From Neurospora tetrasperma FGSC 2508 (Eukaryota > Ascomycota > Sordariomycetes > Sordariales > Sordariaceae): a DNA stretch of 64,000 bases. The stretch covers positions 124,001 to 188,000 of the forward strand of contig NW_009799179.1 of assembly GCF_000213175.1 (NCBI RefSeq). The letters are read 5' to 3'. A program made the translations under genes and the position numbers. Below are positions 23,361 to 34,613 of the stretch, in pieces. The first letter of the stretch is position 1; each line of letters begins with the position of its first letter. A model generated the notes under the pieces. That model was not told where the DNA came from, did not search any database, and worked only from the letters and a program-made list of their open reading frames with translations.

Positions 23361-24536
23361 ATCACTTTCTCTTTCCGGGGACCGTCTTGTGGTGTCGCGT
23401 GATGTTATGTTGGTTTGGATACGTAATGGGTTTCGTCGTCGGTGCTGATACGCCCAAAGCCGTCAGAAACAAAAAGACGGAAGGGGGATTCGACGTATCG
23501 CAATCGGATCGTAATCGCCGGGGTCGATGAGGTGCTCGAGTCGAGGCTTCAATGAAGATACCGAGTGATGGTGGGCAGTCGGCGCCGTCGGTTGTCGTCG
23601 ACTGTCATCAAGTCACAGCATCGAGGAAGCGAGTGTAAGTCTGCAAAGCGCAGCAGCAGAGTGCCTATTCGGGGGCGATTCGATCCGATGTTGGATGGAT
23701 GATATGGTCGCGTGTTCGATAACTCATACGGGAGAAAAAAAAGGGATCGATGATGACGAGACTTTATTGTTAAGAAAAGTAAAAAAGCCAACTTTAGCGA
23801 GCTGACAAGGACATCCACGCAACGTGGGCAATGGAGAACAGCGCCAGCACAGACGGGAATGACAGGTCTTCCTTGTTCTGGGGATTCGATGGGTTCCAAG
23901 GTGTCCGCTACAAAAAAGGTACCGCGAACGCCAAGCTCACTGTCATTGCTCAGTCACACGGCCTTTTGTTTCACATTTGTACTTACAGGTTCGGTACCTT
24001 ACTCCGTCACTAACTCCACACCGCGGCACTAACATCGATCCAACGAGTGTAATTTACGAGTGAAACAAGATCGTTCAGGGGAAGAGAAGCATTCTAGGTG
24101 GATCAGCGGTGAACTATCGGGGGTCATCATTTGAAATGGCAAAATTACCAGTCATGATCAAAAACAAAAGCTCCAGCCTTACCTATGGTATGGGAGTTAG
24201 TAGTGTAGCTAAAGGTACCTCTAGGTAGGTTGTTCAGTGTTCCACTGTCCAGGGCCTTGTGCTGTCCGGGCACCACTGCAGTCGTTGTCCAACGGGCGGT
24301 GTCCGGGATGCGGAGGCGGGGTTGAATTGAACGGTATGTTACCTTACAGCCTTACACGAGCTGTCATCGGTCTAGACACGCGCCGTCAAGGTTCTATTTC
24401 CTCTTGACAATTGCCACTGCTTGAGCTCAGCTTCTGTTCACCATCTTCATTCATCTTTGCAACATCTCCTCGAGGCGGGTATAACCGAACCGACACCGCA
24501 TCGCATAACCCCAATTGCCAACAGAAGTCGCCCACC
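23361..24536. promoter_or_regulatory. shared upstream region of amino acid transporter and RO10-like gene
   Basis: A 1.18 kb divergent intergenic region with no credible gene. A GGTACCTCTAGGTAGG motif is at about 24214..24230. Confidence 0.5.
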
Positions 24537-25249
24537 ATGGACGTCTCCCAGGAAACCTCAAGCCTCGACAAAACCTCTCTAGCCACCATCTCCCTCCTCG
24601 AATCCCGTCTCCGGCGAATCGAGCACATCCTCTACGGCCCCTCCGACCCTCCAACACAAGCGCCCTCTTCCTCCGCAACGGCCTCTCTTGCCCAGCTCGA
24701 ACACCGCTTCAATCTGCTCATCCGGCGCTTTCGCGTGTACGCCGAGCTGCTCAAGATTCGTACGTTCCTCTCCTTGCCATTTATCATTACTTCAAAGCTA
24801 ACTAGAGGCTTCAAACAGACAAAGCCAATCCCACACTCTTCCACACCTCCCCCTCAGCCGAACAAAAGCTCCCACCAACGGACCTCCCGCCTGCTGCCAT
24901 TCTCGCGACAGTCCTCTCCTACGCCTCCCAGTTTCCCCAGACCGCGTCCGCCCTAGTTGCAGCCGCCCCAGACAACACCATTGAATCCGCGATTCCCGAC
25001 AGCAAACTCTCGGCCGAGTTGGTGAGCTTGATACCAAGGATGAAGGGACTGGAGGCCATGCAGTTGGCGCAAGAGGCGGAAATAGCGGAGCTTAGGGAGA
25101 GGAGCGAAGCGGTGATGAAGGCGTGGTATGAGAAGAGGGTGCTGGGGTACGGCAAGTTTGTGGCGGAGGGTGAAGCGAGGGTGGAAAAGTGCGAATTGAG
25201 GGTAAGGAGAGCGGAGAGGGTGAGGGAGATGGATGCTGTTATAGAGTGA
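24537..25249 (+). CDS. ro-10: dynactin p24-like subunit (nuclear distribution protein RO10-like)
   Basis: Exons 24537..24759 and 24819..25249 encode 217 aa; the 59-nt intron is GT-AG. The start has a strong context (CCACCATGG). The N terminus ISLLESRLRRIEHILYG matches the opening helix of dynactin p22/p24 subunits, where a leucine-rich helix precedes a Y/V-x-G turn. The rest is largely coiled coil, with a conserved LSYASQFPQTASAL stretch in the middle. Neurospora ro-10 encodes the fungal p24 homologue; loss of dynactin shoulder subunits disturbs nuclear migration and gives ropy hyphae. Assignment rests on the N-terminal motif, length and predicted helices, so the family is more secure than the exact orthology. 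Confidence 0.75.
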
Positions 25250-27924
25250 GAAGGCAAAGAGGAGGTTCGAGACAAGATTATGCGATACATGGCTAGTGAA
25301 GCAGAGGAGCATGGGTTTCCAGACAGCGAGGCTTTGCCCCGGGGTCGTCCGTACAGGGACAGAAACTCGTGCGGATGCTGTTTTAACGCCGCTAGAGGAC
25401 GGCGTCACGGTGGACCAACAGGTTAGGCGACCGCGAACAAATCACTGGGGTTGTGCGCATGGAATACGACACGCCGTTGGTGGCGCGCGTGCACTTTACG
25501 AATTGTGAAGAGCAGATCAACAGTGGTTGGCACATTCGTACGAGAACAATGCTAGGGACCAAGGGAATGGGACAGATGTCATTGCGCGGCAGATATAACG
25601 CGACAGGTGCGCGGGAGGGGAGTTAAGCGTCATCTTTGGCTGACTGGAATGTTCAGCCGATATCAACACTCTGCTCGCCGTTAGCACCGACAAAAACCCG
25701 ATCGACGGTGCCGTGATAGCGCTCCATCTGGAATGAGAATTCACGGGAGAGGCTTTTTGCAAACGTCATGAACACGCTTAATAGCCAGCAGTGATTGTTT
25801 GGCTCCTGCGGATGGGATTCCGAAACGAACGGCGTTGCCCTAGAACCCACGCGGCGAGCCTAAAGCCCCTGCCTGCATGCTGCATGGGTGTGGATTCGTG
25901 GCATGGTGAATCTCTCTGTTGACATTTTCTGCCCGTCACCGAGCTCAGCTGAGTGATGTCGCATGGTAGCCAGCTCTCAGCCTATCATTTACAGTTGGTC
26001 ACGATGTTTCTGGACGACCTAACAATGAGTGAATGGAGCACAGACGCAAGCCATATGGCTAGCTGCCTGACTGACTTCCGAGTGTTACAATGTTGTGAAT
26101 GTTGTAGACTTTTTGACCATTGAGTTTGAACAGTGAAGAGGTAAAAATAATCAAGATGGAAGAGAAAAAAATAACTGAAAGACGTCGGTCCTGGCCATGA
26201 CCCAGTACCCTAGAGCCATCATTCCCTTTCCACCATCGATCATCTACAAAGACTGTGAAAAAGTGCAGAAAAGGATGAAATCGTGCTGCTAGCCAGCCCT
26301 GTGTATGTAGAGGTAATTTGCTCCATACTCCCGTCCCCACGCAGCCGCTAGAGGTACAGTAAGCAGCGCCTGGAATGTCTTGGCTTAACGATTTGCAGTG
26401 AGATGAGGACCGTGCCTCTTCTGACTGGACATTGCATTCATTAGCCCAGTAAATGCAATACTGTAATGCGATTGGCTCGTTCGCAGAGTGTTGCCGCGTG
26501 TTGCCCGGACATTTCATGTCACTGCAAGGGAAGGATTCATTGTGCAGCAACCGCCAGGCGACGCACTCTAGGAGTCCAGAGCCTCCACAGCGGACATGGC
26601 TCCCCCATCTTCAGTGGATTCAGTGGGCTCCATTGTTGGTCCCTTCCTCACTTCTCTTGCGCGGTCTCGTCCACTCGTTTCCACAGCAGCAGCCACCTCA
26701 TCCCCCGGTTGCTGCCCACCCCGGAGTCCCTCAGCCAGGTCCCGTCGTTGGCCTTTCCGGATCTCCCACCCACCACCCAACCGTCGTCACCCACACCCGA
26801 CACACCATTTCCCTTTTCACGTTCCCGTCCGTCCGTCCTGCCCGAGCAATCCCCTCATTTCTGTTCGTTCCCTCCTTCAATTTTTCTTCCCTTTCACTTC
26901 TCCATTGGCCGGCGTTGATCATCGCCCCAGCCACGTCCAACAACAATTTGCTCAATACATCAATCGCTCCCTTCGTTCCCTCGACCTCGACGACGACGAC
27001 GACGACGACAGCATACGAGTGCCCAGACCTGAGCTGAGCTGAGCCCTTTATTAACGCGAACCGGAACAAGACGGGGGGATAGTACAATACGACGTTGGCA
27101 GGTACCGAGATATCACACCCGACTACCGTCAGACGCCGGACAAACAAAGAAAAGGGAAACAAAAGAAGAAGAAAAAAGGAAAAGGAACTTAGGACCATCT
27201 CCAGACTTCCAGTGGACTCTTCTACCGCCCTTCTTCCAACTACCGATTGATCTTGCGTGTTTACCGTCCACCCATACCGTACCGCCGCCGCCATTCGTTC
27301 CAACGGACAACTACCGTACCGTCACATCTCCCGACCCGTGCGACCGACTCGTTGCTTATTTCCCCTGAAGATTCAAAGACTCTGTCCTCGTCTTGTCCTT
27401 GGAGTACCCGACGGCCACTTGGACTCAGCCTCCTCGTTGCGGATTGCCAACCAACAAACACACGAGCAGCCCGACAGCGACCACCCAATCTTTCAATAAC
27501 ATTGCAACTGCCCTACTTTCGACTCATTTCCATACATCGCCCAATTACTACCTATTCATATTTGCAACGACCGAGACGAGCCATACCGCGTTGCTGGACA
27601 CCGAATTCCTCGCTCAACGTCTTGCAGCAAACGACGATTGCTACCCGACCCGAATTTCTTGCTTCGATTTCGACCACTTGTCGCCGTCGAACTTTCTCTC
27701 TTTTTTTCGCGACATCGCATTTGTCATTGCAAAACAAACGCATCACATTACCAACCGCGGACTGGTCCCCGGAATACGACACACACACGGCCCCTCGCCG
27801 TCATCTTATGCTCCAAGTGAAGGTGTGCGTCAACTAAAGTGTGCCACACACGTCGGTCCATCACTTATAACACGGGCCCCGAATATCCCGAGAAAACGCT
27901 CTCCCTTGGCGACTTTCGCCCTTG
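25250..27924. other. intergenic with long pyrimidine-rich leader of sho1
   Basis: The first ~1.3 kb has nothing gene-like. From about 26580 to 27920 the plus strand is rich in C and T with many short frames and a CGA microsatellite near 26988..27009, as expected for a promoter and long 5' untranslated leader of sho1. Confidence 0.5.
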
Positions 27925-29029
27925 ATGCAATCGTACGGAGGATCGGTTAACTATCCCCCATCCTTCAACAACCCCAAAATGGAACACGGCAGGAACTCGT
28001 ACCGCCGAAAAGGCATAGACATGGGCAACATTATTGGTGACCCATTTGCTTTGGCCACTACTTCTATTGCTACTGTGAGTTTCCATACGCGCGCGCGATG
28101 GCATCCACCTTTTCCCGTCCTGCCGCCTTCAAGAACTAACAATCACCACAGCTGTCATGGATCATCATCCTATTTGGATCCATCTTTGGCTTCAGGGACC
28201 AAAATGACGGATCGAATGGGAATCCCGTCATCGTTTGGCCAACCTATAGCTGGTTCACCCTTGTCTTCAACTTCTTCCTCATTCTCGGCATTTTCATTGT
28301 CATCGCCTCGGACAGCGCTCAGACCTACCACGTCGCCATCGTTGGCTACCTGGCCGTCGGGCTGGTCGGCTCCACGTCGTCGATTAACAACCTGATATAC
28401 AGTGGCGTTGCGTCCATGGAGGCGACAGCGGCTGGGTATATCTTGTTGTCCATGGTGACGGTATGCGGTTCCCTGTTAACTCCCCCCAGCTGGCTGACCA
28501 TCTGCTAACGTCCCGCCAGATCATCTGGATATTCTACTTTGGCTCCGCCCCCTCGGCTGTTCCCCGCGCCTACATCGACTCCTTTGCGCTCACCAAGGAA
28601 TCCACCCTCCCTGCGCATCACATGAGCCGCCAAACCATGAACCACAACGGTCTCTCCTCCCCCAATGCTTACGGCTCCTACAACATGCGCCCCGAAACCT
28701 CGGCGTCGGGTCTCCAGCCTCCGCAAATGTACACGGGCCAGCTCAACGGGCTCGAAAACCCCGCTCGCCAGTCGCAGATCCCCCAGGGTTTCTCGTCCAA
28801 CAACATTCCCAAGCCCCAGGGAGAAGGGGAGATTGTTCCGCCAACGGAGTACCCGTACAGGGCCAAGGCGATATTCAGCTACGAGGCCAACCCGGACGAT
28901 GCCAACGAGATTAGTTTCTCCAAGCATGAGGTGCTGGAGATTAGCGACGTGAGCGGGCGGTGGTGGCAGGCACGGAAGGAGAATGGAGAGACGGGTATTG
29001 CGCCGAGCAATTACTTGATTTTGCTATGA
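27925..29029 (+). CDS. sho1: Sho1 osmosensor (HOG pathway)
   Basis: Exons 27925..28074, 28152..28460 and 28520..29029 encode 322 aa with GT-AG introns of 77 and 59 nt at phase 0. [16 protein letters not shown] begins the first of four transmembrane helices, followed by a WPTYSWF segment, two further helices and [10 protein letters not shown] Pro/Gln-rich cytosolic linker leads to a C-terminal SH3 domain (about 263-322) with [31 protein letters not shown]. Sho1 sits in the plasma membrane and recruits MAPKK/MAPKKK components through its SH3 domain in osmotic, cell-wall and filamentation signalling. The first ATG (27925) was taken; ATG at 27979 would give a shorter N terminus closer to some relatives. 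Confidence 0.95.
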
Positions 29030-31418
29030 GCGGGTTTGAATGGGTTGGGGATGGAGTTGAGGTTTTTCTTTTTCATTTTGAGAAAAAGAGGATCTGGCGT
29101 GTGAACTGCCAGTACAAAACAAAATCATGAAGTGGTTTCTTTTTTTTATCTATTTTTCTTTTCAGTCGGCGTTTTATACCCACATTAACGTTACACTTTC
29201 TTCTCGACCACCCACGGGACTCGTAATGCGACACATCAGAAACCGTGGCTCGTTTGGAAACGAAGGCGAAACCGGATGTTGGATGCGGACGGGGAAAGGT
29301 TTGGGTGGAAATGGAGTTTTTTTTTCCTTTTTTCTTGCGATGTTATTTTTCTATCTTCTCTTACCCTTTTTCTCAATGTTTTTCCTTTCTCATGTTTCAC
29401 TAGTTCTTGTATCAACTTTACATGTCTTCTATTCTGCGATCTGCAGCTACGGCAGAGGACAGGCCGCTGCTAGAAAATGGCAACGGAAGAGGGAACAGGA
29501 CAAAAAAGCGGGGGAAGATGGAAATGGGTGCTGTTTTTTTTACGAATTTTATGCATGGCGAGGAACGGAGAGAAGATGGACGGACGGATGGAGGCTGTGG
29601 ACCCAAAAGGAGATGTATCTACAAGCAGCAATGGAACATCCGAATGGGCGGAGTTGGGGATGTTGGAACTACCTACCTCTAGAGAATGAAGACAGTCCGA
29701 TTGATCATGATATCGATAATGTACCAAGTCCGATAATTAATTGAGCTTGTTGGCTGCCTCCCAATTTGCGGGTCTCAATCGCCAATTTCCAATCTTCATG
29801 ATGGAGGAAAATCCGAGATTATCGAAATTAGCCAGGAGCGAAGGTGTGGATATGCGAGGATCTTACCTAACCTCGCTCGCTCATCACCACTACCCATGTC
29901 CATCACATCTCGGACAGGGATATATTGCTTACATTGGCCCAACAAAGAAACAGCCAAACAGTGACAGAGGCGGGCAGCTATGAATGTAGTCCGCTAAAGC
30001 TACAGCAAATTGGCTGCAAACATGCTCGAGGAACTGACACCTCTAGCCTATTTCCCCAGTTGCGTTGCTCTCTGTTCCTTACCTTCTTCTATTTCCGCAA
30101 TTGTCCTTTACGCCGCCTCCAGTAGTAATCGCTGTAACCACTCTGGTCCTGATCGTACTTATCGTGCCAATCTTCCTCCGTGAGCCGCCTGTGCTCCTTC
30201 TCGTTATATTTTTCTTACTCTATCTATGTTTACAATTTCCATAAGCAACTTGACTATTCGATATAGATGATCATTCCTTCTCGGTCTGGGTTCTCATATC
30301 TCGAGATCCGCATATAGCCGGGCTTGGATCATCCGAAGATGAAAGCGTGGCTGTCTTTTGCGCCTGTCGGTTTCTTCAACGATCTTGAAGACTCTGACAC
30401 CTACGTTTTTCGTCGTGCTCGTCTAGTTGACCTTGCTTTGCCCAGCTCGTGTTCTTGTCTGTGATCAAGTAGGGCTTGTGGAGCCGGTTGTCGTCGTGCT
30501 TCTCTCATTCTGCCCCAGGAAATGGGTTAATCCTGTCCATGATGTGGTGGGATGGAGGGTTTGCGGCGACTTAGCGGCACAAAGCGCATGCGTTTGGATT
30601 CCAAGAGGAAAATGTGTGATCAAAGAATTTGAGGACGTTGTGAAGGGTCAAAGTAGAGGAGAATGGTGGTAGTACGGCACTGCTTGGGGAAGATGGATCT
30701 GGGAGGGGAAAAGAAGCGACACTCGTTGAGCCACTCGTACGTCTCTTCTCTACGTCTCTTTTAATTGGCAAAGAGAGCCACGAACGTGCCTGAAGATGGC
30801 GGTTGACAAGTCAAAAGTTCTCTCCAGCACAAGATGGAGTTGAAGACATGGAAGCTGAAGGCGTGGTGATGCAAGGCACGGCACTAACAGCCCCACAGGG
30901 CAGCCGTTAGGTTAGTGCACGGGGCGTCCCACCAAAAGGGTCCACCGTTCAGGGGGCTGCAGTGTCCCCCACAGCGGGATCGGGAAGGCTCCCCAGTACA
31001 TACACACTAAGTCTAGGCGGCATCCAATGTTATGACGCGCGGAGACAAGAAAACGCGACGGATCGTCTTTTTTTCTCGGCTTTCCACTTTCCCCCTCCGA
31101 CCATCTTCATCTTTGCCTCCTCGCTTCCCCAGATCAACACGGGGCAACGACTATCGACTATCCGCATATCTCCATTCGAACACGGACAAGGACTATTGCC
31201 ATATCAAACTGGGCTAGACCAAAGCGCGATCCATTTTCGTAGACGAACGACCACCGCGCCGAAAGTAAACAAACTCGCGAGAGGGCATCAGCCCACGATC
31301 CCCAAGCCACCAAACAGCCAGCGCAGACTTCCTCTCTTCGAGTCGCGGGCCTCCTTAGTCACGACTAGAGGTATTGTCAAAAACTGACGGACCAGAACTG
31401 TCCACGCCAATCACCAAG
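29030..31418. other. intergenic between sho1 and spc19
   Basis: 2.4 kb without a convincing gene. T-rich sequence follows sho1 and probably includes its 3' untranslated region; the final 450 bp is the likely promoter and leader of spc19. Confidence 0.5.
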
Positions 31419-32000
31419 ATGAACTACAACTACAACTACAACCCATCACCCCCCTCCTTCTCCACCCTCCTTCCGCCTCTCCATTCCTCTCTCAACCTCC
31501 TCTCCTCTTCCCTCTCCCTCCTCGACTCGTCCACCTCCGACTTCCCCCGTCTCTCCTCCGTCCTCAAGACGGTTCGGCACTACGAGCTGATCCCCCAACC
31601 GACTCTACAAGCCGCCGAAGCTTCATTACGCGACGAAATCGGCCCGTTCATCGAGCTGCTGCTGGAGAGGGTGGACAAAGAGCTGGAGCGAAAAGGTAGG
31701 AGGGTGGAGACGCTCAAGGCCAGGTGTGAGCTCAATGGCGGGAGACTGTCGAATTACAATCGAGAACAGAAAAGTGGTGCAGGAGGCGGCATACAGAAGA
31801 AGGGTGGTGGTACTAAGGAGGCCGGAAGTGGAAGTGGGGGGAAGAAGCTCAATGGGGAGGCTGCGCTAAGAGCCAAAGTGGTCAGGCAGCGGAAGGAGGC
31901 GCTCAAGTATAGTGTCGAACGGTTGGAAATGGAGGTGGCCCAGAAGGAGAGGGAGTTGAGGATGAGGTTGGAGCAGCAGGGAGGTGGTCCGGTGCTGTGA
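31419..32000 (+). CDS. spc19: DASH complex subunit Spc19
   Basis: A single exon of 193 aa. After a short Asn/Tyr-rich start, LNLLSSSLSLLDSSTSDFPRLSSVLKTVRHYELIPQPTLQAA is the Spc19 signature: a Ser/Leu helix, DFPRL, then R-H-Y/F-ELIP. A helix with EIGPFIELLLERVDKELER follows, then a glycine-rich basic linker and a C-terminal coiled coil. Spc19 is one of the ten DASH/Dam1 subunits that ring microtubules and couple kinetochores to their plus ends. The Gly/Lys-rich linker (about 120-150) lengthens the protein relative to yeast. ATG 31419 is the first in-frame methionine. Confidence 0.88.
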   Translation: MNYNYNYNPSPPSFSTLLPPLHSSLNLLSSSLSLLDSSTSDFPRLSSVLKTVRHYELIPQPTLQAAEASLRDEIGPFIELLLERVDKELERKGRRVETLKARCELNGGRLSNYNREQKSGAGGGIQKKGGGTKEAGSGSGGKKLNGEAALRAKVVRQRKEALKYSVERLEMEVAQKERELRMRLEQQGGGPVL

Positions 32001-32969
32001 CTTGGAAGTGTATAAGGGAAACGGCATTATACACCCGCAAATGAACCCGCGGTACCGGAATGCTTATGGATCTGGACGGATACAGTAGCTGTCTATTCGA
32101 TGTGCCAAACTGGACACTGGGTCAAGAGACTCATGCATGATTTGGGGGTCTCGAGGATACAGTCGTGAGTCAGGGCAGAGTATCGACAGCCTCGCGACGT
32201 CATTCCAATTGTGCATGGCTAGAATCACTCGCATTTCTTCCACTGGGTACCAGAATTGCTGGTATTTGAATCCCCTCGATGATTTCTTTCTGATTCATCT
32301 CATTTGTGCCTGACCAACAACAACCAGATTGTGCTGCCAATTACTAGGTCGCTAACAAACGCTCGAAGCGCGAAAAAAAGCCAGTTTCCTTGATCCCATC
32401 AACTTCAGTTCTGGTCAAACACCCTGTGGTGCCCGCAGTCAGCCCAGCAGCCTCCAGATGGTTCCGACGTCTAGCAAACAGCCATGACAGAGTGACACCG
32501 CCGGCAAACCCTGCTATCAATGAGCAGTATCGACTCGTTGGACCGGGCATCACACGGGAGGCAATCCCCCACGCTGTTCCGATGGCAAGTTTTCCGCCTG
32601 ACCTGCCCGTGTGGTTGACGCATTGGGTTCACGACCGTCTACCCATGAGCCCATGAATAACCTGACGAGCGCCAGTCTTCAATGTGGTCAAGGTTCGGTG
32701 TCGTATGAATAGATGGAAGATGGACAATAGGCCAGTTGGCTAAGTGAATGATGACAGCAGACGGAACAATAGCACGCGGTGTGATTCAGACATGGGTCAT
32801 CGGTTCTTCGTTGCTAGCCTTTTGGCGACACTTGAGAGGTATAAGTTGTTTGGCTTCCCTATACGTTTTCCAGCGAATCCGGGACCAACAGGTACCTCCC
32901 TTTGCAACCCTGAACTGGAAAGCAAAGACACCTGCTTGACAAGCAAACCTAACGCGAAGTGTCAAGGGG
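32001..32969. other. intergenic
   Basis: About 970 bp between spc19 and the next plus-strand gene. No credible coding sequence. Confidence 0.5.
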
Positions 32970-34613
32970 ATGGAGGAGCCACAAAGGGTCTCAGAAGGGG
33001 ATATCCCCATTGCCAAAGAAACATCCGAGAAGGAACCTAGCAACGTAGACAACAATGCCGACGTCAAGAACGCTGCCAAACCAATGAAAGATGGGCAAAA
33101 CGACAACAACAAGAGTGACCGCGGCGCTCCCAGAATCATCATGGCTTACATCCCAGCCTCCGCCCCGGCTTCACCCCCAGCCCCTGGCCGCAACAACCCG
33201 GAGGCATCTAACGGCGGAGGTCGCCCCGAAACTCCCAACTTGACGGCAAAGCTCAACCAAGCTATTGATGAGTATCGCGCTCGGGAAGAGAGAGTCGGCG
33301 AGCTAGGTCAGCCGGACGAAGAAGGCTACAAGGGAGACACGTATTCACAAGGCGAGCATCAAGGATGCTGTGACCACGACCATGAGAACCAGTTTGCAGC
33401 CCACGATGAGCAGTACTCGCCTCTTCATCTTCAGCAAGGCTACAATGGCCACTCATCCTCTGTCAATGCACCGGGGTGCTGGACTCCTTACCACCCAGCT
33501 TCCAGTGCTCCCCTGTATATGCAGCCACCTTTCGGGCCTCCTTTTCAGCAGCAGCAGCAGCAGCAGCAGCAGTACGCCGTTCCTTATTACCCACCTGTTT
33601 CTCAGCCTTATAGCTTCTCTTTTCCCTCCCCTCATTACTTTTCCAACCCCCATGACTACCGGTACTTCCCCAACCCCCATCACCACCAGCACTTTTCAAC
33701 CACCATTCCCCCTCCCACTCACCCCTTTGCCCCTCCTGCCCGTCCATCCCATTTCCAGTCTATCCCTCCCCATGCCCATCCCTTCCCACCCCACCACCCC
33801 CAATCCCAAGATCCCAACGTCCTCGAGTTGACCCAGCGCCTCCATAACATCCAAGCCCAGCTCAACGGCCTCGACGCCGCCCACGAAGTCGAGATTTGGC
33901 GCCACGGCAAGTACAACTTCCACCGCCGCCGCGCGAAGCAACTCCGTAAGATCAAGAGGGAGAAAGTAGAGGAGATGGTGACGGTGGTGAGGGAGTTGCG
34001 GGCTTTGGGTGTTGAAGGGTATGGAAGGCGGCACCACCAGCCTCAGCCTCAAGGTCAACAAGAGACATGGACGCAGGAAATGATGGGTTGGACGACGGCG
34101 CCGGGCTGGGGTTACGGAGCGGGATTTGAGCCGGGATGGGGTGGACATCAGATGCAAGAGCAGTGGTTGGGAGGAGGATATGGATATGGACATGGACACG
34201 GACATGGACATGGACAGTCGAAGGTGGAGGTGGAGGTTGAGCATAATGGTAAAAATGGACGCTGCGGCTGCGACGAGGACGGTGCTCATGTTGATTCTCC
34301 GCCGACGGACAGTGCCGTTGAGAGTATGGCATGCGAGTGCCCCTGCGGATGCACTACGGTCGACGGTGAAGCTGTCTCTGTAGGTGAGATGCCAGGCAGA
34401 ACCAGAGCTCGCGCCTTGTCGCTTGATGGTATGAGAGAGCAGGTCGAAGTCGTCGAGGCTTATGAGAAGCAACACGGCGACGGCAGCGAGAACAAGCAGG
34501 GCGAAAGCGCTGAGAAGAACAGCAGTTGTGCGCGTGCCGGGTCCTGGTCGGACGCAGAAGTCGTCATTTCTGAAGAGCTTCGGGGTACTTGGCGGAAGAA
34601 GATGAGGGAGTAA
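32970..34613 (+). CDS. hypothetical low-complexity protein, polyQ and His/Cys-rich
   Basis: A single exon of 547 aa that I do not recognise. The N terminus is polar and disordered. Around residue 180 it becomes Pro/Tyr/Phe-rich, with nine consecutive Gln (CAG repeat) at about 193-201 and many YFxNPHxxxYF and HPFPPH units. A charged helix at about 280-350 (ELTQRLHNIQAQLNGLDAAHEVE and a KQLRKIKREKVEEMV stretch) could be a short coiled coil. Near 400-417 is a GYGYGHGHGHGHG repeat, then CGCDED and CECPCGC clusters that might bind metal. Codon use across the whole length favours a real gene over chance. The prion-like composition suggests an RNA-granule or scaffold protein, but this is speculation. 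Confidence 0.7.
   Translation: MEEPQRVSEGDIPIAKETSEKEPSNVDNNADVKNAAKPMKDGQNDNNKSDRGAPRIIMAYIPASAPASPPAPGRNNPEASNGGGRPETPNLTAKLNQAIDEYRAREERVGELGQPDEEGYKGDTYSQGEHQGCCDHDHENQFAAHDEQYSPLHLQQGYNGHSSSVNAPGCWTPYHPASSAPLYMQPPFGPPFQQQQQQQQQYAVPYYPPVSQPYSFSFPSPHYFSNPHDYRYFPNPHHHQHFSTTIPPPTHPFAPPARPSHFQSIPPHAHPFPPHHPQSQDPNVLELTQRLHNIQAQLNGLDAAHEVEIWRHGKYNFHRRRAKQLRKIKREKVEEMVTVVRELRALGVEGYGRRHHQPQPQGQQETWTQEMMGWTTAPGWGYGAGFEPGWGGHQMQEQWLGGGYGYGHGHGHGHGQSKVEVEVEHNGKNGRCGCDEDGAHVDSPPTDSAVESMACECPCGCTTVDGEAVSVGEMPGRTRARALSLDGMREQVEVVEAYEKQHGDGSENKQGESAEKNSSCARAGSWSDAEVVISEELRGTWRKKMRE
33546..33572 (+). repeat. CAG trinucleotide repeat, 9 units
   Basis: Nine uninterrupted CAG codons encode a polyglutamine tract within the hypothetical protein. 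Confidence 0.95.

Noticed and set aside
26453-27037. 194-codon plus-strand frame
   Set aside because: Pro/Ser/His-rich reading of the pyrimidine-rich leader; overlaps equally long frames in other phases.
29127-29744. 205-codon plus-strand frame after sho1
   Set aside because: T-rich 3' region; the hydrophobic stretches come from poly-T codons and no splice signals or motifs support it.
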